64,000 nt of DNA from the NCBI RefSeq assembly GCF_014643735.1, contig NZ_BMKA01000006.1, positions 88,750 through 152,749 of the forward strand, read 5' to 3'. The notes beneath the pieces were generated by a model. That model ran no database searches and had not been told where the DNA came from. It was given only the letters and a program-made list of their open reading frames with translations. The position numbers and the translations under genes are program-made. Every line of letters begins with the position of its first letter. The first letter of the stretch is position 1. Positions 15,746 through 25,839 of the stretch are shown here, in pieces. This stretch comes from Neptunicoccus cionae. GTDB taxonomy: Bacteria > Pseudomonadota > Alphaproteobacteria > Rhodobacterales > Rhodobacteraceae.

Positions 15746-17134
15746 ATGGCACAGGCAGCCCTTCCTCCGTATTTCAATATCTCCGCAGATGACGCGCTGG
15801 CGGAACTTGGCGATCCCGTGGCCACATCGGATTTTGCCCATGTGGCGCAGGTCTGCACAAGGGGGCGGGAGGATCTGATGTCCCGCGGTCATGTGGTGGA
15901 TGGCAAGAAATCCCTGCGGCTGTTTTCCACTTGGGAGATCACCAAATATCTGATCCCTGTGGCCACCCCCCATTTCCGCCGTGTGCTCAAAGCAAACCCG
16001 AACCTGCCCCAAGGCGAGAGCGAAACCGAAGGTGGTGCGAAGTGGTTCACGCTGGACGAGGTTCTGCGCCTGCGGGCCCATTTCGCGACCGAGGGATCGA
16101 AGTCCAAGGAATACACCCCCTACCGTCCCAAGGGCCTGCCCGCCAAAATCGCCGCTGTGGCGAATTTCAAGGGCGGGGTGGGCAAGACCAGCACGGCGGC
16201 CCATCTGGCCATGTCAGCGGCGCTGGACGGCTACAGGGTGCTGGTGATTGATCTGGACAGCCAAGGCTCCATGACCTCGATCTTCGGGGGCACGGTGAAG
16301 GATGAATGGGACACGGTGTTCCCGCTGATCGCGCGGGACTATGCCACCGACCTTCAGGCAGAAAACCGGCGCCGTGCGGATCGGGGCGATGCGCCCCTGC
16401 CCCTTGATGATACCATGACCGAAGCGTTGAAGGTTACCGCCCAGGAGATCACCCAGAAAACCCACTGGCCGAATATTGATCTAATCGGCGCGCAGTTGAA
16501 CCTCTACTGGGCAGAGTTCCAGATCCCCGTCTGGCGCATGGGGCTGAAAAGCTGGAAGCTGTGGGATGCGCTGACCAACGCGCTGGAACGGGACGGGGTG
16601 CTTGATGATTACGATCTGGTAATTTTGGACACCCCCCCTGCCCTTGGCTATCTGACCATCAACGGGCTGACGGCCGCCGATATTCTGATGGTGCCGATGG
16701 GGGCGTCTTTTCTTGAATTTGACTCAACGGGTCGGTTCTTTGACATGCTCCACGCCACGTTCAATTCCATTGAGGAAGGCGAGAACATGGCGGCCCGCGC
16801 ACTCGGGCGGGATGAGATCCGTTTTGAATGGGATGCGGTGCGCACGGTGATCACCCGCTATGACAGCGGCCAGCAGGCGGAACTGGCGTCTTTGATGCAG
16901 GCCTATATGGGGCGGTTTATGACCCCCTACAGGCAGGATTACACCGCTCTGGTGGGTCAGGCTGGCGAACAGGTCAATGGCATCTACGAGGCCGATTACC
17001 GCGATTTCAACCGCGAGACCTATGCCCGCGGGCGCGAAACCTTCGATCAGACCTATGCGATGTTCAAAAAGCTGCTGATCGGAAGCTGGCGGCGGGACGA
17101 GCTGGAGGCGCACGGCGCCGCTACAAAATCCTAA
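15746..17134 (+). CDS. parA: Plasmid partition ATPase ParA
   Basis: 462 residues. An N-terminal region of about 130 residues with a putative MerR/HTH-like DNA-binding segment (about 45-110, SLRLFSTWEITKYL ... WFTLDEVLRLRAHF) precedes the deviant Walker A motif FKGGVGKTST (141-150), Walker A' LVIDLDSQGSMT and VILDTPPALGYLT. The long N-terminal domain makes it a type Ia ParA that probably represses its own promoter. With the next gene (parB, 69 bp downstream) it drives plasmid segregation. Length and motifs are intact. It shares its upstream region with the origin and repA. Confidence 0.93.
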   Translation: MAQAALPPYFNISADDALAELGDPVATSDFAHVAQVCTRGREDLMSRGHVVDGKKSLRLFSTWEITKYLIPVATPHFRRVLKANPNLPQGESETEGGAKWFTLDEVLRLRAHFATEGSKSKEYTPYRPKGLPAKIAAVANFKGGVGKTSTAAHLAMSAALDGYRVLVIDLDSQGSMTSIFGGTVKDEWDTVFPLIARDYATDLQAENRRRADRGDAPLPLDDTMTEALKVTAQEITQKTHWPNIDLIGAQLNLYWAEFQIPVWRMGLKSWKLWDALTNALERDGVLDDYDLVILDTPPALGYLTINGLTAADILMVPMGASFLEFDSTGRFFDMLHATFNSIEEGENMAARALGRDEIRFEWDAVRTVITRYDSGQQAELASLMQAYMGRFMTPYRQDYTALVGQAGEQVNGIYEADYRDFNRETYARGRETFDQTYAMFKKLLIGSWRRDELEAHGAATKS

Positions 17135-17203
17135 TGGCTTGTTGTCATAAGACCGAGGCATTCCCCGCGTTTTCTTTGTCCAAGGACAGAAAGGAATAAC
17201 ATC

Positions 17204-18217
17204 ATGGCCCGCAAGAGACTGGCTCCGGCAAAACCGGATTTCCTGACACAGGACGCCCCTGCCCCCGACACCACCTCCGCGCCGGAAGCACCGCGCATGT
17301 CCGGCCCGCCGATTGCACAGGTCGCAGCGGAGGCTTCGGCCCATAACGCCCTGCAAGGTCTGGCCGAGGACATCAGTCGCGCGCGGGCTGCGGGCAAGAT
17401 GATCCTTGATATTCCGCTGGAAGATATTGCGCCGGATCATCTGGCACGGGACCGCATCCGGCTCGACGGCGAGGAAATGAAGGCGCTGATGGATTCCATC
17501 CTGCGCCACGGCCAGCGCACCCCGATTGAGGTGATGGAGATTGAAGGGTCGCAGAAATACGGTCTGATTTCGGGCTGGCGGCGGTTGATGGCGCTGGAGT
17601 TTCTGCGCAAGGACAATCCGAACAGCCCGCAATTTGCCACAGTGCAGGCGCTGCTGCGCAAACCCGATGCCTCGGTCGATGCTTATGTGGCGATGGTTGA
17701 GGAAAACGAGATCCGCGTTGGTCTGAGCTACTACGAGCGGGCCAGCGTTGCTGCCGAGGCGGTCAAGCACGGGGTGTTTGAGACCGAGAAACAGGCGTTG
17801 TTGTCGCTGTTTGCCACCGCCAGCCGCCCCAAACGCTCTCGCATTCGGTCCTTCATCGAAATCTATCACGCCCTTGGCGATGTGCTTTGCTTTCCGGGGC
17901 ATATTCCCGAACGGCTGGGCCTGTCGCTGGTGGAAGGGCTGCGGCGTGATCCTGAACTTGCAGACCGGATCGAACGGGCCCTGCAGGAGAAACAACCAAC
18001 AACGCCTGATGCAGAGCTGGCCGTTTTGGCGCCATTGGCCGCACCGCCCAAAGAACCAAAGCCTGCGACCGCTAAAAAAGACGCGCCGGTCCGCCAGAAA
18101 CTTGGCAACGGGCTGGAAGTGTCTTTGAAGCAGGGGCGCATTGAAATCAGAGGGGAAAATCTGGACGAGAAGACCCTTGAAAGGGTCGTATCCCTGCTGG
18201 AACAAGAGTCTTTTTAG
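17204..18217 (+). CDS. parB: Plasmid partition protein ParB/RepB
   Basis: 337 residues. An unstructured N-terminus (about 1-60) is followed by the ParB N-terminal domain (about 70-165: LEDIAPDHLARDRIRL, SILRHGQRTPIEV, LISGWRRLMALEFL, VEENEIRVGLSYYERA), a helix-turn-helix (about 175-235) and a C-terminal dimerisation region with the RepB-like end GRIEIRGENLDEKTLERVVSLL. It binds centromere sites; two matching palindromes at 18238-18255 and 19500-19525 are the candidates. AGGAA precedes the ATG. A terminator follows at 18276. Confidence 0.92.
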   Translation: MARKRLAPAKPDFLTQDAPAPDTTSAPEAPRMSGPPIAQVAAEASAHNALQGLAEDISRARAAGKMILDIPLEDIAPDHLARDRIRLDGEEMKALMDSILRHGQRTPIEVMEIEGSQKYGLISGWRRLMALEFLRKDNPNSPQFATVQALLRKPDASVDAYVAMVEENEIRVGLSYYERASVAAEAVKHGVFETEKQALLSLFATASRPKRSRIRSFIEIYHALGDVLCFPGHIPERLGLSLVEGLRRDPELADRIERALQEKQPTTPDAELAVLAPLAAPPKEPKPATAKKDAPVRQKLGNGLEVSLKQGRIEIRGENLDEKTLERVVSLLEQESF

Positions 18218-18237
18218 GGTCTTAGGCACGGCCCCGA

Positions 18238-18255
18238 TGTTCCGCGTGCGGAACA
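18238..18255 (+). promoter_or_regulatory. Candidate parS site 1
   Basis: TGTTCCGCGTGCGGAACA: arms of 8 bp around a central GT, 20 bp after the parB stop. Its reverse complement is exactly the core of the site at 19500-19525. The TGTT...AACA ends resemble ParB-family centromere palindromes. Confidence 0.7.
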
Positions 18256-18275
18256 ATCAGGGATATGACAGTTTT

Positions 18276-18318
18276 AGGCGCGGCGCGGCAGAACAACCGC
18301 AGCCGCGCCTTTGTTTTT
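18276..18318 (+). terminator. Terminator of the parAB operon
   Basis: A 9-bp perfect GC-rich stem (aggcgcggc 18276-18284 / gccgcgcct 18302-18310) with a 17-nt loop, followed by ttgttttt. Confidence 0.75.
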
Positions 18319-18482
18319 AAGGGGTTCAAAGATCGAAACCGCTTCACAGCCCCATTTTTACCCGCTAGACAAGAGTACGGTAGGAAAGCTTGCTCTCTGC
18401 CGGTGAGTTTGCGGCATAGGGGGAACTGCGTGGCGCATCGGGGAAACCGGGATTGTATAATCCCGAAACGGGAGAGTCTCCT

Positions 18483-19484
18483 TTGAACGTTGCTAATGGC
18501 CGTGCGCGGTGGGATCTGGATAATGACAAGGCCATCGCAGAGGCCGTGCGTCATGCGCGGATTCCCTTGTGTATTTCGGACCCGAACCTACCAGACAATC
18601 CGATTGTTTTTGCCAATGCCGCCTTTCTGGAGCTGACCGGATATTCCGAAGCCGAAGTGGTCGGGCGCAATTGTCGTTTCTTGCAAGGCCCCGAGACCAC
18701 CCGCGAAAGCGTGGAAGCGGTGCGCAATGCCATTCTTGCCCAGAAGGTGGAAACGGTGGAGATCATCAACTACCGCGCTGACGGGTCGCGCTTTGACAAC
18801 GCGCTACAGATCGGCCCTATTCTGGATGACGCTGGCAACCTTGTGTTCATCTTCGGCTCGCAGCTGGATGTAACGCAAAAGCGCCAGCAGCAGGAACGGG
18901 CCCGTAAACTGGCCAATGAAGAACTGGTGCACCGCCTGCGCAATATCGTCAATGTGATGTCCGTTGTTATCAAGATGTCTGCGCGGGAAGAGCTGGACAC
19001 CAAAACGCTCGGCGCGTTGGTGATACAGCGTCTGCAAGCCCTCAGCGATGCCCATTTCACGGCGATCACCCAGCCTGTGGATGTGGGCGTGGAGCTTGGG
19101 GAACTGGCACAGGGGGTTCTGGCGGCCTATGCCCCGAAAGGCCTCGAGCAATTTGCATTGCAGGGGCCGCAGGTGGCGCTGCAGGGGCATCTTTTGTCCT
19201 GCATGTCGCTGGGCCTGCATGAATTCGCTACCAATTCTGTCAAACACGGTGCGCTCGGGGCCGAGACTGGTAAGGTCACGCTGGACTGGAGCGTAGAGTC
19301 TGGGGAAGACGGTGCGCGGCATCTGGTGCTTCACTGGGCCGAGAGTGGCGGACCGAAAGTGGTTCAGCCCGAGCGGCGGAGCGGATCGAAGATTGTGAAC
19401 GATCTGTTTGTGGCTGTGGGGGGCACGATCACACTGGACTGGGCGGAAACCGGACTGTTGGCCCGTGTCAGCTTTCCGCTGTAG
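18483..19484 (+). CDS. Blue-light LOV-domain sensor histidine kinase (HWE/HisKA_2 type)
   Basis: 333 residues from a TTG at 18483, preferred because GGAG lies 8 nt upstream; another TTG at 18453 lacks a site. Residues about 20-130 are a LOV domain with the flavin-cysteine motif GRNCRFLQG (Cys64) and FGSQLDVT. A linker helix leads to the kinase: VHRLRNIVNVM with phospho-acceptor His150, and the N box HEFATNSVKHGAL (Asn251). It should bind FMN, form a cysteinyl adduct in blue light and change autophosphorylation. No response regulator is nearby, so the partner is elsewhere. The gene sits between two identical parS-like palindromes behind the parAB terminator. LOV-HWE kinases in other alphaproteobacteria control attachment and stress (established); the role here is inferred. 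Confidence 0.88.
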   Translation: MNVANGRARWDLDNDKAIAEAVRHARIPLCISDPNLPDNPIVFANAAFLELTGYSEAEVVGRNCRFLQGPETTRESVEAVRNAILAQKVETVEIINYRADGSRFDNALQIGPILDDAGNLVFIFGSQLDVTQKRQQQERARKLANEELVHRLRNIVNVMSVVIKMSAREELDTKTLGALVIQRLQALSDAHFTAITQPVDVGVELGELAQGVLAAYAPKGLEQFALQGPQVALQGHLLSCMSLGLHEFATNSVKHGALGAETGKVTLDWSVESGEDGARHLVLHWAESGGPKVVQPERRSGSKIVNDLFVAVGGTITLDWAETGLLARVSFPL

Positions 19485-19499
19485 ACTCTGATCCGGATT

Positions 19500-19525
19500 G
19501 AAATGTTCCGCACGCGGAACATTTC
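19500..19525 (+). promoter_or_regulatory. Candidate parS site 2 (extended palindrome)
   Basis: Two 12-bp arms (gaaatgttccgc / gcggaacatttc) around a central AC. The inner 18 bp is the exact reverse complement of the site at 18238-18255. It lies between two convergent gene ends, where an operator for transcription is not expected, which favours a centromere role. Confidence 0.7.
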
Positions 19526-19539
19526 AGAAGCGCCCTGCC

Positions 19540-20514
19540 CTACAATCCGCCCAGAAACGTGTAGGAATAGGTCCAGCTGTTGGTATAGCGGTTCTCGATT
19601 TGTAACTGGCCGGATTTGACCGCAAGGCTGCTGGTGTTGACTGATCCGGTTGTCCCGTCCAGCACCGCCGTGCCGAGATTGGCAAAGCTGCTGCCGGTAT
19701 AAATTGTGTCACAGGCCAGCGAGCCGCCGGTGTCATAACAGAAAATCCCGCTGTGGCTGCTTTGGGGATAGCTGGCGTGTACCACGGTGATCAGCACAAA
19801 TCCCCCCGCGCCCGGCGTGTCGATCAGGCCCACAGCATCCTGATCCACCGTCAGCTTGCCGCTGGTCAGGCATTTGGCCTGTGTTGTGGCGCTGGCGGGA
19901 TCAAAGGACAGGGCGGTGTCAAAACTGCTGCCATCCGCGCTGACCTTGATGCGAAAGCTGTCATCCCCTGCCAGCCCCATTTCCGCCCGTCCCGACCAGT
20001 TGCTTTGATACAGCAAAGATGCGGTGTCGCTGCTGCTGGCTTTGTTAATCTTGAGCTGATGCCCTGCCCCGTCATGGCTCAGCAATGTGGCGTCCCCCGA
20101 TACCGCCAGCGGATTGGTCCCATCGGATACGGTGTTGACGCCAAGGCCGCTCAGGTTTTGCAGGGTGACACTGTTGCCCCAGCCACTGCCGTCAAAGGTA
20201 ATTCCCGCCGCCTCGTCCAGCGCATAGGCGCGCCAGCCGGCCTGTGGCAGGGTGAAAGCCCATGCTGCCCCCTGCCAGACGGCTATGGCGCCCTCCTGCC
20301 CTTCCCATCCGCCGCTGGCGGTGGCCGCGACCACGTAGCAATCCCCGATGGCGGGGCTGGCCGGGGGGCTGGCAATGGCGCGGCTGATCACAGTCAGTTG
20401 CACCAGCAGGTCAAGCATACGGATTGATTCATTGTGGGTGACATGTTTTTGCGCCTGCGCGGGCAGGATATAGGGCAGGCTAAGGATCGGGGAGGTGTCT
20501 GGGGAAACGGTCAT
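19540..20514 (-). CDS. DUF2793-domain phage-tail-like protein
   Basis: 324 residues from the ATG at 20514 (GGAG 8 nt upstream); the open frame continues to 21675 but that part is antisense to glf. The start MTVSPDTSPILSLPYILPAQAQKHVTHNESIRMLDLLVQLTV and GDCYVVAATASGGWEGQEGAIAVWQGAAW are the DUF2793 signature, seen in prophage and gene-transfer-agent tail regions of roseobacters. The C-terminal 200 residues are fibre-like, Ser/Thr/Gly-rich beta repeats (LLSHDGAGHQLKINKAS, SYTFLGGL). It may be a surface or tail-fibre adhesin. No other phage genes are nearby, so it looks like a domesticated module. Confidence 0.8.
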   Translation of the reverse strand: MTVSPDTSPILSLPYILPAQAQKHVTHNESIRMLDLLVQLTVISRAIASPPASPAIGDCYVVAATASGGWEGQEGAIAVWQGAAWAFTLPQAGWRAYALDEAAGITFDGSGWGNSVTLQNLSGLGVNTVSDGTNPLAVSGDATLLSHDGAGHQLKINKASSSDTASLLYQSNWSGRAEMGLAGDDSFRIKVSADGSSFDTALSFDPASATTQAKCLTSGKLTVDQDAVGLIDTPGAGGFVLITVVHASYPQSSHSGIFCYDTGGSLACDTIYTGSSFANLGTAVLDGTTGSVNTSSLAVKSGQLQIENRYTNSWTYSYTFLGGL

Positions 20515-21969
<1,455 letters not shown>

Positions 21970-21973
21970 GACA

Positions 21974-22987
21974 ATGGTAGCGGACGGGCAGCATATCCTG
22001 CTGGACCAGCGGCTGGTGGCGGTTGTGGCCACCTTCAATCGTTCTGCCGCGCTGCAAAAAACCATTGCCCGTCTGCTGGATGAACCCTGCGAGGCGATTG
22101 TGGTGGTGGACAACGGCTCCACCGATGGCACGCGGGAGTGGCTGCACGACCAGACTGACGCGCGGATTTATCCGGTGTTCCCCAAGGACAACCTCGGCGG
22201 GGCAGGGGGGTTTGAGCTGGGCATGCATGTGGCGATGGAGCAATTCGATCCCGATTGGGTTGTGGTCATGGATGATGACGCCCGTCCCGACCCCGGTGCC
22301 TTTATCCGCTTTGTCGATGCAGCCCATCACGGCTGGGATGTGCTGGCAGCGGCGGTTTACTACCCCGATGGCAGTATCTGCGAAATGAACCGCCCCTCGC
22401 GCAATCCCTTCTGGCATCTGCGTGAAGCCCTTGGCACCATCTGGGGAACCCTGCGGGGGCAGGGGCGGCAGGGGTTTCATATTCCCGACAGTGCCTATAC
22501 CGGCGCGGATGTGCTGCCGGTGGATGCAGCCTCTTTCGTGGGGATGTTTGTGTCCCGTGCGGTGATCCAGAAGATCGGCCTGCCCGATGGCAAGATGTTC
22601 ATCTACGGCGATGATGTGGGCTACAGCCTGCGGGCACGGCAGGCGGATTTCACCATTGGTTTTGCGCCGGACCTGCGCTTTGAACACGAATGTTCCACTT
22701 TTATCGAAAATAAGGTCTACCGGCCCTATTGGAAGATCTATTACAACTACCGCAACGGGCTGATCAATTACCGCGCGGCGGCTGGAATTTATTTCTGGTT
22801 TGTAGCGCCCGTGTTTATTGCGAAATGGTTCCGCAATGCAAAGCATTACGGTGAAGATAAACATATATTTATCAACCTGTTACGCCGCGCAATCAAAGAC
22901 GGTTTCGCCAACCGCAGAGAGGTTAGCCACACAGAGGTTCTGGCCCTTGTGGAGTCATTAAAAACGAAAGATAGGCCCGCGCCATGA
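21974..22987 (+). CDS. GT2 galactofuranosyltransferase-like enzyme
   Basis: 337 residues. VAVVATFNRSAALQKTI and VVDNGSTDGT form the nucleotide-binding start; DNLGGAGGFELGMHVA is the motif shared with GlfT-type galactofuranosyltransferases; VVVMDDDARPDP is the metal-binding DDD site; a likely catalytic region is FIYGDDVGYSLRARQADF. The C-terminal YNYRNGLINYRAAAGIYFW is membrane-proximal. Placement directly after glf supports use of UDP-galactofuranose. Its stop overlaps the next gene by 4 bp (ATGA). Confidence 0.85.
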   Translation: MVADGQHILLDQRLVAVVATFNRSAALQKTIARLLDEPCEAIVVVDNGSTDGTREWLHDQTDARIYPVFPKDNLGGAGGFELGMHVAMEQFDPDWVVVMDDDARPDPGAFIRFVDAAHHGWDVLAAAVYYPDGSICEMNRPSRNPFWHLREALGTIWGTLRGQGRQGFHIPDSAYTGADVLPVDAASFVGMFVSRAVIQKIGLPDGKMFIYGDDVGYSLRARQADFTIGFAPDLRFEHECSTFIENKVYRPYWKIYYNYRNGLINYRAAAGIYFWFVAPVFIAKWFRNAKHYGEDKHIFINLLRRAIKDGFANRREVSHTEVLALVESLKTKDRPAP

Positions 22988-23958
22988 CCTGTGAACTTGT
23001 ATTCCATCTCGGGGACCGGAAAACCGGCAGCACCTCGATCCAGAAGACCCTGACCGATGGCTTGTGGAACAGCGACAGCCGGTCCCTGTATTATACTGCC
23101 AACGGGCATAACGGTCCGCTCGCCCATGCGCTGGCAACAGGGGCGAATCCCGATAATATCCAGCAGCGTTTTACAAGTCTCGGTCAGCGGCTGGCCCGTC
23201 ATGCCGCGGATGCAGATGTGGCGGTTGTCTCTAGCGAGGGCTTTGAGGATGTTGCCCCCAAGACCCTTAAACTGGCGCTTGAGGCTTATCTGCCCGACTA
23301 TGCAGACGCCGTGCGCCTGATTGCCTATGTGCGGCCCCACGGGGCGCGGGTGCTGTCGGGGTATAGCGAGCAGGTCAAACGGGGCCAGAGTGTCGGCAGC
23401 CTTGAGTCTTATTTCAGCGAAGGCATGGCGCTGGGGCGGTTTGATGCCTTTCCACGGCTGTCCGAATGGCGCGAAGTCTTCGGGGACGCCTTCACCCTGC
23501 GCCCGATGATCCGCGACGGTCTGTATCAGGACTGTGTCGTGCAGGACTTTATGCGCTATGCGCTGCAAAGTGAGGATTTCTCCCTGTCATGGCAGCCGGA
23601 TGCAAACCCGTCCCTGTGTGCCCAAGACATCGCCGTGTTGCGGGACATTCACCAGCGGCTTGACGGGGCAGGGGTGACACCGGCACAGGCGGGGTATCTC
23701 GGTTCGGCGATCGGGGAGCAAATGGCAGAGCATCCAATCCCGAATGGCCAGCGGCTGCATCTGCCCGCAGATTTGGCAGAGCAGGTGATCGCGGGATGCA
23801 AACAGGATGCAGAGGCACTTGACCGGATGTTCTTTGACGCCACCCCGATGAGCGATGCGCTTAATGCTTTGAAAGGGGCGGGTGATACCCCTGCCGCTCC
23901 AGGTCCGGATGCCGCTCGGATTGCCGGTCTGATGGGCGCGTGGCTCGGCCGGTTGTAA
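22984..23958 (+). CDS. Sulfotransferase-fold protein, coupled to the Galf transferase
   Basis: 324 residues. LVFHLGDRKTGSTSIQKTL (about 4-22) is a PAPS-binding P-loop variant, and LIAYVRPHGARVLSGYSEQVK (about 112-132) the 3'-phosphate site. It is paralogous to the gene at 25840 (HLGDRKTGSTxIQ, YVRPHGxRxxSxYxExxK). It overlaps the upstream GlfT-like gene by 4 bp, so glycosyl transfer and sulfation probably act on the same glycan. Acceptor unknown. A hairpin terminator follows between it and the convergent GlfT2-like gene. Confidence 0.72.
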   Translation: MTCELVFHLGDRKTGSTSIQKTLTDGLWNSDSRSLYYTANGHNGPLAHALATGANPDNIQQRFTSLGQRLARHAADADVAVVSSEGFEDVAPKTLKLALEAYLPDYADAVRLIAYVRPHGARVLSGYSEQVKRGQSVGSLESYFSEGMALGRFDAFPRLSEWREVFGDAFTLRPMIRDGLYQDCVVQDFMRYALQSEDFSLSWQPDANPSLCAQDIAVLRDIHQRLDGAGVTPAQAGYLGSAIGEQMAEHPIPNGQRLHLPADLAEQVIAGCKQDAEALDRMFFDATPMSDALNALKGAGDTPAAPGPDAARIAGLMGAWLGRL

Positions 23959-23999
23959 GCGCCGCGCCGCATTTTGACAGCCAGTTATTTAGTCGAAGA

Positions 24000-24023
24000 A
24001 ACAAGGGGTCAGCGCCCCTTGTT
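24000..24023. terminator. Bidirectional terminator between convergent operons
   Basis: A perfect 9-bp stem (aacaagggg 24000-24008 / ccccttgtt 24015-24023) with a 6-nt loop. Its right edge touches the stop codon of the minus-strand GlfT2-like gene. Confidence 0.7.
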
Positions 24024-25786
24024 CAACTGTCTTTATAAACCTCGTCCCAATAACTGGCAGCGGCGATCCTTGGATAGCTCTCACGGTAGTCTTTCACCAG
24101 TTCGGGATAGGAATTGCGCAGTTTCCAGAACAGCTTTACGCCCCGCCACATCAGGCCGATCCCCCGCCCCGCAGAGCGGCGGGTGGTATAGGCTTTGGTC
24201 CGGTCGGTGTTAAGATAGGTGATCCTGCGCGCGCCCCAACAGATATGCAGGCTGCCACGGTCCTGGGGCGCAACCACCACAGTGCCAGCCCCGAGCATGG
24301 GCAGTAGATGTCCGTTCAGGCTGAATTTATAAAGCGCCAGCTTCCAGCGGGGGATACGACGATGGGGATCGGCCACATTGTCCAGCGTACTCGCATCCAC
24401 AGGGCGCCAGACTTCGTTTCCGACCATGGATTTGATCCGCCCACGGCGTTCGGCCATGTCTTTATTATTCAAAAAGAACTCCGGTCCCTGCATCACATCT
24501 TCCCATGCCAGAAGACAGGTTTCCATCGTATCATACTGGAATTTAATGATATTCCTCAGCAGGAACTTCAGGCCGATCTTGCCCACGCCGGTGCTGCCAA
24601 TTTCCATGCTGGGAAGGGACAAATGATGCGCCATATGGCTGCGCAAATCCAGATACCATGTCAGCGGGTTCTCTTTTTCGATGAACCCGTCCTGAAAGGA
24701 GACCACCCCGTTCAACAGGGTGATGTTGAAATCATTGGCAATGGAAAAGCTGACATCATCGCCGCGTACAAAGAACGGATAGGGGTGGTATTGCGCGTGT
24801 TCCACGGGAAAGGCGAAGAACCACCAGCCGCCGTAAAGTGTAGGGTAGTGGTCTCGTTCGGATTCAAATTCCATTTTGGAAAGCGCAGTCAGATCCCGCA
24901 GGTCCTGAAAATTGTGCAAAGGGTGGCAGCTCTGGTTGAACCACGCGCCGTTTTCCCACATGGCCCATTTATGGGTGTTGTTGATCATCGCCCCCGCAAT
25001 CGCGGTGCGGCTGTCTGTGGCAAGGGCCAGAAACACAAAGCTGCGATGCAGGCTTTCCATCGGGAAGGCGGCATCGTCATCGGTGAACAGCACATGGGTG
25101 AAGTCCCGTTTGATCGCCGTCTGCAACCCCCGTGCAAAACCGCCAGCCCCGCCCAGATTATCATTGGGGTAATAGCTGGTCTGCGGGCTTTCAGAGACTT
25201 GCGCGCTTTTGCCGTTGTCCACCACGAGGATATGAATATTCTCTTTATATTCATGGTTCTCTAGGTAGCCCTCCAAGCGTTTTACCGTGTTTTGTACCGC
25301 TGTTTCCCGTTTGAACGTGGTAATCGAAACCGCCAGACGGGGCAGGGCAGACAGAGCCCGTTTTGTGGTGAAACGGGCCCCCGTCAGCCGTGCATCGCTA
25401 AGCGCCTTCAGACGGAAGTAGATCATCCCTTTTTGCGAGGTTTCGCTATAGCTGCTGATGTCTACCAGTGTGGCCTCACCGCTAAGGGTCAGGATCTCGC
25501 ATTGCTGGGTGTTCCAGGACTGGTCGGGCAGGGCGTGGTAGACTTCCAGTTCCAGCGTGCCGCTGCCTGTCAGTTCCAGCCACAGATTGTCCAGCGCGCA
25601 GGCCTTGTGCCATTTGCCGATTGAAAGCGCGTTGAAGTAAGTGCCAAAATCCGCTGTTCCGCCCGCGCTGAATTGAAGGGTTTCGCTGGGACGGTCCAGC
25701 CCCACCAGATTGTTCAGGCGCACATAAAGGTCGATCTCGGTACAGATATCGGGATCGGGAAAGGCAATATTCTGTAAGGTAATCAT
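24023..25786 (-). CDS. GlfT2-like galactofuranosyltransferase
   Basis: 587 residues from the ATG at 25786 (AGGA 9 nt upstream, preferred over 25807). An N-terminal beta-rich domain of about 150 residues precedes the GT2 core: AVSITTFKRETAVQNTVKRL, LVVDNGKSAQ, YPNDNLGGAGGFARGLQTAI and VLFTDDDAAFP (DDD metal site), with FFVRGDDVSFSI further on. Size, N-terminal beta domain and motifs match mycobacterial GlfT2 (about 640 residues), which polymerises galactofuran. It is the last gene of a minus-strand operon after two sulfotransferases (26997, 25840) and faces the glf operon. It probably extends or caps Galf residues of the exported glycan. Confidence 0.87.
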   Translation of the reverse strand: MITLQNIAFPDPDICTEIDLYVRLNNLVGLDRPSETLQFSAGGTADFGTYFNALSIGKWHKACALDNLWLELTGSGTLELEVYHALPDQSWNTQQCEILTLSGEATLVDISSYSETSQKGMIYFRLKALSDARLTGARFTTKRALSALPRLAVSITTFKRETAVQNTVKRLEGYLENHEYKENIHILVVDNGKSAQVSESPQTSYYPNDNLGGAGGFARGLQTAIKRDFTHVLFTDDDAAFPMESLHRSFVFLALATDSRTAIAGAMINNTHKWAMWENGAWFNQSCHPLHNFQDLRDLTALSKMEFESERDHYPTLYGGWWFFAFPVEHAQYHPYPFFVRGDDVSFSIANDFNITLLNGVVSFQDGFIEKENPLTWYLDLRSHMAHHLSLPSMEIGSTGVGKIGLKFLLRNIIKFQYDTMETCLLAWEDVMQGPEFFLNNKDMAERRGRIKSMVGNEVWRPVDASTLDNVADPHRRIPRWKLALYKFSLNGHLLPMLGAGTVVVAPQDRGSLHICWGARRITYLNTDRTKAYTTRRSAGRGIGLMWRGVKLFWKLRNSYPELVKDYRESYPRIAAASYWDEVYKDS

Positions 25787-25839
25787 AAGTATATCCTTTG
25801 TGCGCAAAAAAATCGGGGCGCTAAATCGGGTAAAGGGCT

